Source of the DNA: JAFDVL01 sp963794955
Lineage (GTDB): Bacteria; Acidobacteriota; Blastocatellia; RBC074
Length of the DNA: 64,000 nt
Reading direction: 5' to 3'
Assembly (NCBI GenBank): GCA_963794955.1
Contig: CAWCGF010000025.1
Coordinates: forward strand, 186,001 to 250,000
A program made the position numbers and the translations under genes. The notes under the pieces are model-generated. The model saw only the letters and a program-made list of their open reading frames with translations. It was not told the DNA's origin and made no database searches. Position 1 is the first letter of the stretch. Each line of letters starts with the position of its first letter. This document shows positions 15,664 through 24,385 of this stretch, one piece after another.

Positions 15664-17178
15664 ATGACAAATCCTGATTCCCTGGCTGAGTTTCAGTTCA
15701 TTCGTGATGCCCTGGAAATCCCGCGCGATTTTTCTCCTGCCGTCCTGGCCGAAGCCGAAGCCGTTGCCCAGCGTGATCCGCTCGCTGCGGCCTTACTGGA
15801 TTGGCAAGCCATTCCGTTCTTGACGATTGATCCGCCCTCCAGTCTGGATTTGGATCAAGCCTTTTTTGCTGCCCGACAAGGTGACGGATATCTCGTTCGC
15901 TACGCCATTGATGACATCGGCTTTTTTGTAGATCGCGGTAGCCTGATTGAACAAGCCGCCTGGCAACGCGGGCTGACCCTATACAGTCCTGATCTCAGAA
16001 CTCCACTTTACCCGCCACTCCTCAGCGAAGCCGCCGCCAGCTTATTGCCTGAGGCGGCGCGTCCGGCGATTGTATTTACGTTTTCGCTGAATGCACAAGC
16101 TGAAGTCGAGTCCTACACAATCACACGCGCAGTGATACGCAGCCGCGCCAAGCTGACTTATCCTGACGTGACGGTGCATCTTGATGCCGAACGAATCACG
16201 CCTGGCAGCGGCACAATGGCCGGGCACGAGTGGTCAGAGTCTTTGACGCTGCTGGAAGAAATTGGGCGCGGACGTGAGCAACTGGAAGTCGCGCGCGGCG
16301 GTATTACCCTGCGCATCCCGTCGCAACAAGTCGAGCGCTGGTCAACGGCGCTGGCTGGGTATCGGTTGGCGTTTGAAGAGGCCAGCGCGGTGGAAGGCTG
16401 GAACGCGCAAATCTCGTTAATGACCGGTATGGCTGCCGCACAATTGATGATCGAACATAAAGTCGGTTTACTGCGTGCCCTGTATCCGCCGCGCCCCGAA
16501 CGCATAGTCATGTTGCGCTTGACCGCGCAGGCGTTGCATATTCCCTGGCCGACCGACCGGGCGTATGACGACTTTGTCCGCAGCCTTGATCCCAAACAGC
16601 CGCTGCACGCCGTGATGTTACATCAGGCGGCCAAAGCCACTGGCGGCGCACGCTACGTCGCATTTGAAGGGGAGCAGCCGAATGCGCTGCATTCGGCGAT
16701 TGCCTCGCATTACGCGCACGTCACCGCCCCGCTCCGAAGATTGGCAGATCGGTACGTGCTTGATCTGCTGCTGGAATTGGCGGAGGGAAATTCGCCGCGC
16801 CCGGAAATGGTCGCCACATTGCGCGCACTCCCCTTGGCCATGAGCAATGCGGATCGGTTGTCGCGCCAGCTTGAAACCGCCATCGTGGATTTCGCCGAAG
16901 CGCGCTTGCTGCAAGGTCGGGAAGGAGAAGTGTTCACTGCGATGGCGATTGGACTCCGGCAGGAAGGCATCATCGTACAAATCACTGATCCACCCATTCG
17001 CACACTGCTGCCGCTGGCGGCGTTGGCGGCAGGAGCGAACAACGCCCAAGTTCAATTCTTGCCCGATGGCGCAACGTTGACCGTGGCGGGAAAACAATTT
17101 TCGTTGGGGCAAGGTTTCCAGTTGCGACTAACTGCCGTGAACCTCGCCACCAGAAGCATGAGCTTTATCGTCGAATAA
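15664..17178 (+). CDS. RNB-domain exoribonuclease (RNase II/R superfamily)
   Basis: Cytoplasmic 3'-5' exoribonuclease, 504 residues. The RNB catalytic core holds the metal-binding aspartates in TIDPPSSLDLDQAFF, plus YAIDDIGFFVD and LYPPLLSEAAASLLP. The later HYAHVTAPLRRLADRYV segment is the conserved RNB C-terminal motif. The protein is shorter than RNase II or RNase R: no N-terminal cold-shock domains and no clear C-terminal S1 domain are visible. It resembles the short RNB proteins of several phyla. It is followed at 12 bases by a GntR-like gene in the same direction, a likely operon. Confidence 0.9.
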   Translation: MTNPDSLAEFQFIRDALEIPRDFSPAVLAEAEAVAQRDPLAAALLDWQAIPFLTIDPPSSLDLDQAFFAARQGDGYLVRYAIDDIGFFVDRGSLIEQAAWQRGLTLYSPDLRTPLYPPLLSEAAASLLPEAARPAIVFTFSLNAQAEVESYTITRAVIRSRAKLTYPDVTVHLDAERITPGSGTMAGHEWSESLTLLEEIGRGREQLEVARGGITLRIPSQQVERWSTALAGYRLAFEEASAVEGWNAQISLMTGMAAAQLMIEHKVGLLRALYPPRPERIVMLRLTAQALHIPWPTDRAYDDFVRSLDPKQPLHAVMLHQAAKATGGARYVAFEGEQPNALHSAIASHYAHVTAPLRRLADRYVLDLLLELAEGNSPRPEMVATLRALPLAMSNADRLSRQLETAIVDFAEARLLQGREGEVFTAMAIGLRQEGIIVQITDPPIRTLLPLAALAAGANNAQVQFLPDGATLTVAGKQFSLGQGFQLRLTAVNLATRSMSFIVE

Positions 17179-17190
17179 ATAAGTACGTTT

Positions 17191-18099
17191 ATGCGTCTCT
17201 GGCTTTCCAAAAGCAGCGAAGTCCCGCTCCGCGAACAACTCGCTTCGCAGATCATTCTCGGCATCACGAGCGCGGATTTGAAACCGGGGCAAAAATTGCC
17301 GAGCACCAGGGAATTGGCACGCCGGTTTCAGATTCATGCGAACACAGTGATTACGACATATCGTGAACTGGAAGAACGCGGCTGGATCGAATTGCGGCAG
17401 GGCAGCGGTGCCTACGTCCGCGAAAAAACGACTCGTACAGAAAATCCTGAAGACGGCAAACTCGCGCTGGATCAACTCACCACTTCGTTCCTGCAACAAG
17501 TGCGCGGTCGCGGTTACTCAATGCAAGAGATCAAGGCCAGTTTGCAATATTGGCTCGACCTGCAACCACCAGATCATATTTTGGTGATTGATCCTGACGA
17601 GGCCTTATGCGCAATTCTGATGGCGGAAATCGAGGAAGCTACCGAGTGGCCTGTACAAGGAGCGACGGTGGCCGGCTGTAGTGATCTAAAGCGATTCATC
17701 GGCGCGCTGCCTGTGGCCTTATACAGCCGCGCCGAAGCGGTGCGCGCCGCCTTGCCCGGCAACGCCAATTGTCACCTGGTGCATTTGAATTCTGTCCCGG
17801 CGGCGATGAAGGGAAAAGAACGACCCGCCCCGGATGCACTAATTGCTGTCGTGTCGGGCTGGCCGGATTTTCTGCGTTGGGCGCACGCGATCTTAGTTGC
17901 AGTCGGCATCGAAGACGCCGCGCTGAATATGCGTCTCACAGATGAACAGGGTTGGCAACGCGGCCTGCGCGAATGTGCCTTCGTGATTGCTGATATGCTC
18001 ACTGCCAAAGTAATTACTCGTGATTTAGATACGCGTGTCTTTCGCCTGATCGCAGATTCTTCTTTGGCTGAGTTGCGTGATTTGATGCCACGTCATTGA
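17191..18099 (+). CDS. GntR-family regulator with unusual C-terminal domain
   Basis: Protein of 302 residues. A GntR winged helix lies at about 5-80 (PLREQLASQIILGITSADLKPGQKLPSTRELARRFQIHANTV, ELEERGWIELRQGSGAYV), close to YtrA/MocR N-termini. The remaining 200 residues are not an FCD, UTRA or aminotransferase domain. They contain hydrophobic beta-rich stretches (HILVIDPDEALCAILMAEI) reminiscent of a periplasmic-binding or receiver-like Rossmann fold. The effector is unknown. It follows the RNB gene by 12 bases and its 3' end overlaps the convergent dehydrogenase gene by 7 bases. Confidence 0.8.
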   Translation: MRLWLSKSSEVPLREQLASQIILGITSADLKPGQKLPSTRELARRFQIHANTVITTYRELEERGWIELRQGSGAYVREKTTRTENPEDGKLALDQLTTSFLQQVRGRGYSMQEIKASLQYWLDLQPPDHILVIDPDEALCAILMAEIEEATEWPVQGATVAGCSDLKRFIGALPVALYSRAEAVRAALPGNANCHLVHLNSVPAAMKGKERPAPDALIAVVSGWPDFLRWAHAILVAVGIEDAALNMRLTDEQGWQRGLRECAFVIADMLTAKVITRDLDTRVFRLIADSSLAELRDLMPRH

Positions 18100-18992
18100 T
18101 GGGCTTCGCGTTCCGTTATTGCTTGTACGATGGCGTGATAATCTTCTGGTACTTTGCCGCCGAAATGCTCTTTCAGCTTGAGCTGTGCGCCCCAATCCTG
18201 CCGCTTCACAATTGCTTCTGCCATCAGCGGTTCAATGCCTGCCGCGCGCAAAGTGGCGGCGACTTCTTCCAGCTCCCGCGCACGTCGTTCGCCGTGTTCG
18301 ACTACGCGGCTGATGGCATAGCCCGCCAGTTGACTCCAATTCATGCCAGGATAGGATTCTTCCAGTGAAGCAAAGACACGTTCATCGGCACCATATTTCA
18401 CAGCCCCAAGCGCACATTCAAACAACAATGCTTCCAATCCTTTGACCATCACACTGCGGCACATCTTGACCGCGACCGCTGCGCCGATTTGTTCGGCAAC
18501 GATTTCCAAGCGCATGCCGAAAGGAGCAAGCAACGCTACGAACGATTGCGCCGCCGTGCCGCCCAGCAGCATCGGAACCCTATGTCCGTAGGGCGGCACC
18601 GGAGCCATTACCGCCGCTTCGACAAAGCGCGCGCCGGTGGCGGAAACCGTCTGGTCAATCGTGCGTTTGGTATCAGGCGAAACCGAATTCAGATCGGCGT
18701 AGTAATGACATGCCTGCAAATACGGCGCGGTTTGTGCTGCGGCTTCAGCGGCAGAACTGGCCGTGACAACAGAAAATAGAATATCCGCCCGCATCGTCAA
18801 TTCTTTTGATGATGTCAGCAACGTGACTTCGGTTTCTGCTGCTCGCTCCTGAATCCGCTCGCCGCGCCCTGGTGTAGTGGTGTGAATGTCATACGCAACC
18901 ATTGGCGCGACTCCTGCGCCATGCAAGCCCTTAGCAAGGTGGTAGCCTGCTTCACCAAATCCAATAAACCCGATTTTCAAATCATTAGGCAT
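18093..18992 (-). CDS. 6-phosphogluconate dehydrogenase-like NAD(P) oxidoreductase with DUF1932
   Basis: Dehydrogenase of 299 residues. The N-terminal Rossmann domain shows GFIGFGEAGYHLAKGL, typical of the beta-hydroxyacid dehydrogenase/NAD_binding_2 group. The C-terminal domain matches DUF1932 (about 190-265). The catalytic lysine region reads AVAVKMCRSVMVKGLEAL. Such proteins reduce or oxidise small hydroxyacids. It is the last gene of the minus-strand aromatic operon, 20 bases after the PQQ dehydrogenase gene, so a role in processing a ring-cleavage-derived hydroxyacid is plausible but unproven. Confidence 0.82.
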   Translation of the reverse strand: MPNDLKIGFIGFGEAGYHLAKGLHGAGVAPMVAYDIHTTTPGRGERIQERAAETEVTLLTSSKELTMRADILFSVVTASSAAEAAAQTAPYLQACHYYADLNSVSPDTKRTIDQTVSATGARFVEAAVMAPVPPYGHRVPMLLGGTAAQSFVALLAPFGMRLEIVAEQIGAAVAVKMCRSVMVKGLEALLFECALGAVKYGADERVFASLEESYPGMNWSQLAGYAISRVVEHGERRARELEEVAATLRAAGIEPLMAEAIVKRQDWGAQLKLKEHFGGKVPEDYHAIVQAITEREAHQ

Positions 18993-19012
18993 GAAAATGA
19001 TCCCTGGTTATG

Positions 19013-21154
19013 TCAATTACCTTTCTTTGCGCCGCTCTCATCGTGGGCGCGTTTAATAACGAAGGCTTGAATTGCTTTGATTTCATCATCTTTCAAAACC
19101 TCGGCAAAACTCGGCATGCCTTTGCTGGCAATACCATTTTGCACAATGCTGACAAAGGCTTCGTGTTTGTTTTGGCTCAGATGACGTAGGTCTGCAATCA
19201 CGCCACCGCTGACTGCCGCGCCACCGTGACAGGTTGCACAATACGCTGTATAGAGGATTCGCCCGCCCTGGATGACTTCGGCGGAAGCGGTTAGCGGCGG
19301 CGGTTCGGGAATTGGTGCTTCTTTGGGCATCAGCGGTAACATGGCCTTGCCACCGATTTTGAACGTCAACACACGCGCAATGGATTTCACTTTCGCTGCC
19401 GCCGCTATATCTCCACCAGTCACACCAAGCACACCGCCCCATCCTGCCATCACCGTGACATATTGCTCGCCATCTACGGTATAGGTGATTGGCGGTGCGA
19501 TGATGCCAGTTTGCGCTGGAGTCTCCCACAATTGCTGTCCTTTGTCGGCAGAATAGGCAACCACGCGCCCATCCGTCGTGCCGATGAAAACCAGATTGCC
19601 CGCCGTCGCAAGCACACCGCCGTTGAGCGGATGTTTGTAGTCCACCTTCCATGCCGCCTTTTGCGTGACGGGATTCCAGGCCAGCAAATAGCCGACGCTG
19701 CCTTCGACCATTTGCTTGATGCTCGCTTCGTCTTCGGGATTTGGAATCGGCTGCTGCGCGATGTTGAAGCCACGTTTGCCGGGCTTGTAATTCGGATCGT
19801 TGCTGTAGGGGAACGCAAGGTCTTGCGCTGGAATGTAGACCAATCCGGTCAGTGGCGAAAACGACATAGGATGCCAGTTATGCCCGCCATAGGGGCTGGG
19901 CATAATTAGCTTCACTTCTTTGGAATAATCCGTGCCGACCGCATCTTCCGCCGGGCGACCGGTTTTCGGGTCTACGTGCGAGGCCCAGGTGACGGTCACG
20001 TATTTTTCTGCCGAAATGAATTGCCCGGTCTTACGATCCAACACATAAAAGAACCCATTCTTCGGTGCTTGCATAATCACTTTGCGCAGCGTGGTTCCTG
20101 TTGGGCCGCCAAGGTTCAGATCAGCCAGAATCAAATGCTGCGTCGCCGTGTAATCGTACTTGTCGCCCGGCGTCGTTTGGTAATGCCAGACGTATGCGCC
20201 CGTGTCAGCCTTGACCGCGACGATGGACGAAAGGAATAGATTATCGCCACCACCCGGACTGCGAACATAAGAACTCCACGGCGAGCCGTTGCCAACGCCA
20301 AGGTAGAGCAGATTCAATTCGGGATCGTAGGCCATCGAATCCCACACCGTCCCGCCGCCGCCATATTCCCAATACTTATCGCCCTTCCACGTCTTCGCGG
20401 CCATTTCCAGCGCCTTTGATTCGTACGGCTTTTTCGGATCGCCTGGCACCGTGAAAAAGCGCCACGCCTGCTTGCCCGTCCTCGCATCGTACGCTGTTAC
20501 ATAACCACGCACGCCGTATTCACCACCGGCATTGCCGATGATGATATTCTTTCCGGCAATGCGCGGCGCGCCTGTGATCGTATAAGGACGCGTGCGATCT
20601 GTGATTGTATCCACGCGCCATACGCGGTTACCACTGCCAGCATCCAGCGCGTCCAAATAGCCATCCAGCGTAGCGACATAAACTTTGCCTTCCAGTACCG
20701 CAGCACCGCGATTCACTACATCGCAACAAGCATGAAACGCAAATTCGCGGTTTACCCTGGGGTCGTATTTCCATCGCAATTTGCCGTTGCGAACATCAAG
20801 CGCGTAGACAATGCTGAATGCGCCTGTCGTGTACATCACGCCATCCACGACAATCGGTGTCGCTTCAACGCCACGATCAATATCGAGTTTGTAATGCCAC
20901 GCCAACCCAAGCTGGCCGACATTCTGATCGTTGATTTGTTTGAGCGGTGAGAAGCGTTGTTCATTGAAGGTGCGTCCATGCGCCAGCCAATTGCCGTCAG
21001 CGGATTTTTCGCCAGCAATAATGCGGGCAACCGTCACTTGCCCGGCTTTCTTTGCCTGTGCGCCGACAATCGAGCGGAGGTTGGAATATTCAACCTCCGC
21101 CAGTGTAAGCAGCGCCGCTACTACGATAAGGACTTTGAGTTTGGGATTGTTCAT
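19013..21154 (-). CDS. PQQ-dependent quinohemoprotein dehydrogenase with C-terminal cytochrome c
   Basis: Periplasmic dehydrogenase of about 713 residues. An N-terminal signal segment is followed by an eight-bladed PQQ propeller (about 70-590). It carries the adjacent Cys pair in FHACCDVVNRG that forms the disulfide ring beside PQQ, and tryptophan-docking repeats such as GKLRWKYDPRV and TGKQAWRF. A C-terminal cytochrome c domain has heme motif CATCH (about 640-710). This is the type II quinohemoprotein alcohol dehydrogenase layout. The ATG at 21154 is preferred; the longer frame overlaps the upstream SDR gene. In this operon the substrate may be an aromatic or aliphatic alcohol. Confidence 0.92.
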   Translation of the reverse strand: MNNPKLKVLIVVAALLTLAEVEYSNLRSIVGAQAKKAGQVTVARIIAGEKSADGNWLAHGRTFNEQRFSPLKQINDQNVGQLGLAWHYKLDIDRGVEATPIVVDGVMYTTGAFSIVYALDVRNGKLRWKYDPRVNREFAFHACCDVVNRGAAVLEGKVYVATLDGYLDALDAGSGNRVWRVDTITDRTRPYTITGAPRIAGKNIIIGNAGGEYGVRGYVTAYDARTGKQAWRFFTVPGDPKKPYESKALEMAAKTWKGDKYWEYGGGGTVWDSMAYDPELNLLYLGVGNGSPWSSYVRSPGGGDNLFLSSIVAVKADTGAYVWHYQTTPGDKYDYTATQHLILADLNLGGPTGTTLRKVIMQAPKNGFFYVLDRKTGQFISAEKYVTVTWASHVDPKTGRPAEDAVGTDYSKEVKLIMPSPYGGHNWHPMSFSPLTGLVYIPAQDLAFPYSNDPNYKPGKRGFNIAQQPIPNPEDEASIKQMVEGSVGYLLAWNPVTQKAAWKVDYKHPLNGGVLATAGNLVFIGTTDGRVVAYSADKGQQLWETPAQTGIIAPPITYTVDGEQYVTVMAGWGGVLGVTGGDIAAAAKVKSIARVLTFKIGGKAMLPLMPKEAPIPEPPPLTASAEVIQGGRILYTAYCATCHGGAAVSGGVIADLRHLSQNKHEAFVSIVQNGIASKGMPSFAEVLKDDEIKAIQAFVIKRAHDESGAKKGN

Positions 21155-21209
21155 CGCGTCCTCTGTTTGTTGTTCGTATGCCAACAATAGCCGCAAAAAC
21201 TCCCGGCGG

Positions 21210-21956
21210 TTAATGTAAGTAACCGCCGCCATCGCACAGGATCATCTGCCCAGTAATCATCTCGGCATCATCGCTAGCCAGAAAGGCAATCAAGCCTGCC
21301 AGATGTTCCGGCTTGCCCCGCTTCTTAATCGCCTGATTGTTCATTACGCGATTGAAGGCTTCTTCGTTTGAGTGCTCCAGCGTGCCTTCGGTGGCGATCA
21401 TGCCGGGCGCAACCGCATTGACGCAAATGTTATCATCGCCCATTTCTTTAGCCATCACGCGTGTCATCCCCATGACTGCGCCTTTGGCAGCAACATACGC
21501 CATCTGGCCCGGATTTGCCAAAAAATAGGTGCGCGAAGCAACGTTAATCAGTCGCCCGTGCTTGCTTTTTTTCAGCAACGGATAGATCGCTTTTGAGACC
21601 AGAAAATAGCCCAGATAATTCACCTGTACGAAGCGATTGACCTCTTCGTATGAAAGCTCGTGCCACGGCGTTTTGCCGGAGAGGATACCGGCGTTGTTGA
21701 CGAGAATATCGACGTGAGCGTGGCGCGAAGTAATATGGGCCACAGCCTGAGCGATTTGCTCTTCGCTCGTGACATCGCAAATTTCAGCATTGGCTTGCCC
21801 GCCTGCCGCACGGATTTCCTGGACGGTTTCAACCGCATCTTTGAGGTCGAGGATTTCGACGCTGGCACCTTCGGCAGCAAGGCGAACCGCAGCAGCCTTG
21901 CCCATACCGGTAGCCGCGCCTGTAACTACGGCAATACGATCTTTCAATCGGCTCAT
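21210..21956 (-). CDS. Short-chain dehydrogenase/reductase (classical SDR)
   Basis: NAD(P)-dependent oxidoreductase of 248 residues, the classical SDR length. It shows the cofactor motif TGAATGMGKAAA, NNAG in ILVNNAGILSG, and catalytic Ser-Tyr-Lys in INVASRTYFLANPGQMAYVAAKGA. The end, DAEMITGQMILCDGGGYLH, is the usual SDR C-terminus. Asp in ILDLKD after beta-2 favours NAD over NADP. It sits between the extradiol dioxygenase and the PQQ dehydrogenase in one operon, so it may convert an aromatic or ring-cleavage hydroxy/keto intermediate. The substrate cannot be read from sequence. Confidence 0.92.
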   Translation of the reverse strand: MSRLKDRIAVVTGAATGMGKAAAVRLAAEGASVEILDLKDAVETVQEIRAAGGQANAEICDVTSEEQIAQAVAHITSRHAHVDILVNNAGILSGKTPWHELSYEEVNRFVQVNYLGYFLVSKAIYPLLKKSKHGRLINVASRTYFLANPGQMAYVAAKGAVMGMTRVMAKEMGDDNICVNAVAPGMIATEGTLEHSNEEAFNRVMNNQAIKKRGKPEHLAGLIAFLASDDAEMITGQMILCDGGGYLH

Positions 21957-21987
21957 GATTTTGTCCCTTCAGAAGTGGAGGAGGAAA

Positions 21988-23163
21988 TTATTGATTGGTT
22001 AATTCGCGCTGTAAGCGTTTCATCTCGCCGTGGACAGCGTGCAATGACATCAGCGCGTGCAACGGATGCGCCCCTGCCTTGACGATGCGCCCGGCGTTGT
22101 CGCTGACTTTCGCGGTCATGCCAACTTCGGCAATTGCGCGCGCGGCATCAATGCCCTCGCCTTCAATGCTGTATTGTGCGATAACATTATCAAATTCTGT
22201 CAGCAAGCGTTGCCGCAAGGCAGCATCGTGTCGCACATCAAACAGCAGCTTATTCAAATTGTAGGCATCCGCTGGCGGATGTTTGTAAAACTCATAACCG
22301 CCTGTATTGAATTGCAAACCACCGTATTCTGGTAACTCTGCTGAAGTCTTGACCGCCGCCACTTTCTCCCGCGCAGGCAGGAAGCGCATCATCGCGTGTC
22401 CGTGATGCCATGTCGGCGTGTATTGAATTAACTCGCCGCACTTATTGCCAATCGCGCCCAGCATAATTGCCCACGGCAACAGTTCGGTGTTGCCCGTCGC
22501 ATCAAGTTGTTCGACGGTCAAATCCAGCACGGCATTCACGTTGCCTTTTTCCAGTTCCTGAATCACCCAATAGTCGAAATCAAATTCCGGCTGTGGATAC
22601 TTCCACGTACCCGGATAATGCGACATGCCACCACTGGCAATGAGGGCGACGCGTTCTGGGCGTGTGGCAACGACCTCGGCAATCGCGCGCCCCAAGGCCG
22701 CACAACGTTTTGGACTCGGCAACGGCGGCAGATAAACATTCGTGTGAAACGGCACAACCGGAATGTCACGACCACCTATGAGGAATTCAAATGGCACCGC
22801 GAACGTGTGACCGAGAATTGCGTCTTCGGAATAGGCGATGTCGAAATCTTTGCGGACGAGCTTGGACAAGAAATCTTCCGCCATTTCGCGGTGAATCGGC
22901 AGGTCATAATTGCGCCCCGCGAATTCAGCCTTCGCACGACTGCCCGCAACGATGGCGAACGTCGGATTACACGACATGGAAAACGTTTCGAGATGATCGC
23001 TGCCAAGGAAAAGAATTACGTCCGGTTTTGTTTCGTCGAGCAACTTGCCGAGTTCACGCATGCCAGCAATGCTCGCATCAAGCTGCCCGTGATCTTCGTC
23101 TGGCGGATAAGTGAATAATTGTGGTGCGTGGCAGGTGGCCATTGCGGCTACGATTTCGCCCAT
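21988..23163 (-). CDS. LigB-LigA fused extradiol dioxygenase (gallate/protocatechuate type)
   Basis: Fe(II) extradiol dioxygenase of 391 residues. The LigB catalytic domain (about 1-280) shows the metal-site histidines in MATCHAPQ and FLGSDHLETF, and the catalytic histidine motif GGMSHYPG. The C-terminal 100 residues (LLFDVRHDAALRQRLL, AGAHPLHALMSLHAV) resemble the small LigA/alpha subunit. A single-chain LigB-LigA fusion is the layout of gallate dioxygenases (GalA/DesB), while protocatechuate 4,5-dioxygenases are usually two chains. Linked GalB-like and aldolase genes support a gallate/PCA meta-cleavage role. The exact substrate is inferred. Confidence 0.85.
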   Translation of the reverse strand: MGEIVAAMATCHAPQLFTYPPDEDHGQLDASIAGMRELGKLLDETKPDVILFLGSDHLETFSMSCNPTFAIVAGSRAKAEFAGRNYDLPIHREMAEDFLSKLVRKDFDIAYSEDAILGHTFAVPFEFLIGGRDIPVVPFHTNVYLPPLPSPKRCAALGRAIAEVVATRPERVALIASGGMSHYPGTWKYPQPEFDFDYWVIQELEKGNVNAVLDLTVEQLDATGNTELLPWAIMLGAIGNKCGELIQYTPTWHHGHAMMRFLPAREKVAAVKTSAELPEYGGLQFNTGGYEFYKHPPADAYNLNKLLFDVRHDAALRQRLLTEFDNVIAQYSIEGEGIDAARAIAEVGMTAKVSDNAGRIVKAGAHPLHALMSLHAVHGEMKRLQRELTNQ

Positions 23164-23185
23164 GAGTATTCCTCAGAACATGTAC

Positions 23186-23260
23186 AGCAAACTTCCCAGT
23201 TTGCTGCTGGCTCCCAGAGGAGAGCGCAGGTGAATACAGTAGCAAACTGGAGAGTTTGCT
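23186..23260. repeat. Pair of AGCAAACT-hairpins inside the operon
   Basis: Two 20-base hairpins with the same arms, AGCAAACT and AGTTTGCT, lie at 23186-23205 and 23241-23260 in the gap between the esterase and dioxygenase genes. Only the 4-base loops differ. A related CAAACT-AA-AGTTTG hairpin is at 31550-31563. They look like a dispersed repeat and could affect mRNA stability within the operon. Confidence 0.65.
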
Positions 23261-23265
23261 ATACA

Positions 23266-24357
23266 TTAACGCTTCACTTTTTCAAACGACAAATTGGTTG
23301 AAAAGAACGGCAGTGTTTTGGTTTGCAGCCGCTCAGCAATGCGATTCAGGTGATCGCCGTCATAGCTTTCGTAAAAATGCGGGATGCCATAATCCGTGAG
23401 GACTTGATCCAACTGTTTCGTCGTACCGGAAATGCTGACGTCTTTCGTGCCTGCATCCATGCCGATAGCTTTCAGCTTTCTCAAATTCGGAATGTGCTGA
23501 TGAATCGCAACCAACGTTGCATTTGCCTGTTGACGCGCCAGAATTTCTGGAACGACTTCGCCGTCACGGAATGGCAGATCAATATAAAACGGCGGATTCT
23601 TCGGATTCGGCGACCACGCAGCAGCCGAAGCCAGCATTGCCAGCCCGAAAAAGTTTTGCGCTTTCACTTCTTCGTCAGTCTTGATGGCTTCGAGTTTTTT
23701 CACCATGTCTTTCATGCCGGGATTGCTGCGCCCCGCTTCCATACAGCACGGACTGAGTGCATAAATGCTCGAAAACACATCGGCGCTTTTCATCCCTAAA
23801 CGCATCGTGCCGTAGCCACCCATCGAATGCCCGGCAAGTCCGCGACTCGCCGCCTGCGCCAACGTGCGGTAATGCGAATCGATGTACGCAACCAGCTCTT
23901 TCGTGATGAACGTTTCCCAATCGCCCACCGTGACCGAGTTGGAATACATGCTGCCTTTGAAGCGGGTAAAGCCATTCGGCATCACGACGATCATTTCACG
24001 CGTGTTGCCATCGGCAAACGTTTTGTTAAGGACTTCCGGCAAGTTGATCCAATGCTTGACGAGGCCAAACCATTGAGCGTCGCTATCGGTGAATCCGTGC
24101 AGCATATACACGACCGGATAGCGTCGGTTCTTTTCCATTTTGTAACTCGGCGGCAGATAGATCGAAACGTCCCGCTCCGGCGCATCACCACTGAGATTGC
24201 CTTCGAGTGATTTGCCGTGAACCTTGATTCGTTCCACAGTTCCTTGTTTCGTTTGCCCGTTCACCGCCAGGAATAATTGACTTGCTACAACAGCGACCAG
24301 CAGACAGGTCGTTAAGCTCAATATGATTTTTATTGAAGATGCGATGCTGGCTTGCAT
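23266..24357 (-). CDS. Secreted esterase (esterase D / feruloyl-esterase-like, PF00756)
   Basis: Exported alpha/beta hydrolase of about 363 residues. The N-terminal signal reads IILSLTTCLLVAVVASQLFLAVNG. The domain shows YPVVYMLHGFTDSDAQWFG, the nucleophile elbow GLAGHSMGGYGTMRLG, and a C-terminal YESYDGDHLNR containing the likely catalytic His. Family members include feruloyl esterases, S-formylglutathione hydrolases and antigen-85-like enzymes. Position inside an aromatic catabolism operon suggests it may release a phenolic acid from an ester outside the cytoplasm; this is inference. A longer start at 24405 overlaps the aldolase gene by 20 bases and is an alternative. Confidence 0.85.
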   Translation of the reverse strand: MQASIASSIKIILSLTTCLLVAVVASQLFLAVNGQTKQGTVERIKVHGKSLEGNLSGDAPERDVSIYLPPSYKMEKNRRYPVVYMLHGFTDSDAQWFGLVKHWINLPEVLNKTFADGNTREMIVVMPNGFTRFKGSMYSNSVTVGDWETFITKELVAYIDSHYRTLAQAASRGLAGHSMGGYGTMRLGMKSADVFSSIYALSPCCMEAGRSNPGMKDMVKKLEAIKTDEEVKAQNFFGLAMLASAAAWSPNPKNPPFYIDLPFRDGEVVPEILARQQANATLVAIHQHIPNLRKLKAIGMDAGTKDVSISGTTKQLDQVLTDYGIPHFYESYDGDHLNRIAERLQTKTLPFFSTNLSFEKVKR

Positions 24358-24385
24358 AAGTGTATGATGGTTTCCTCTTTTGCTG

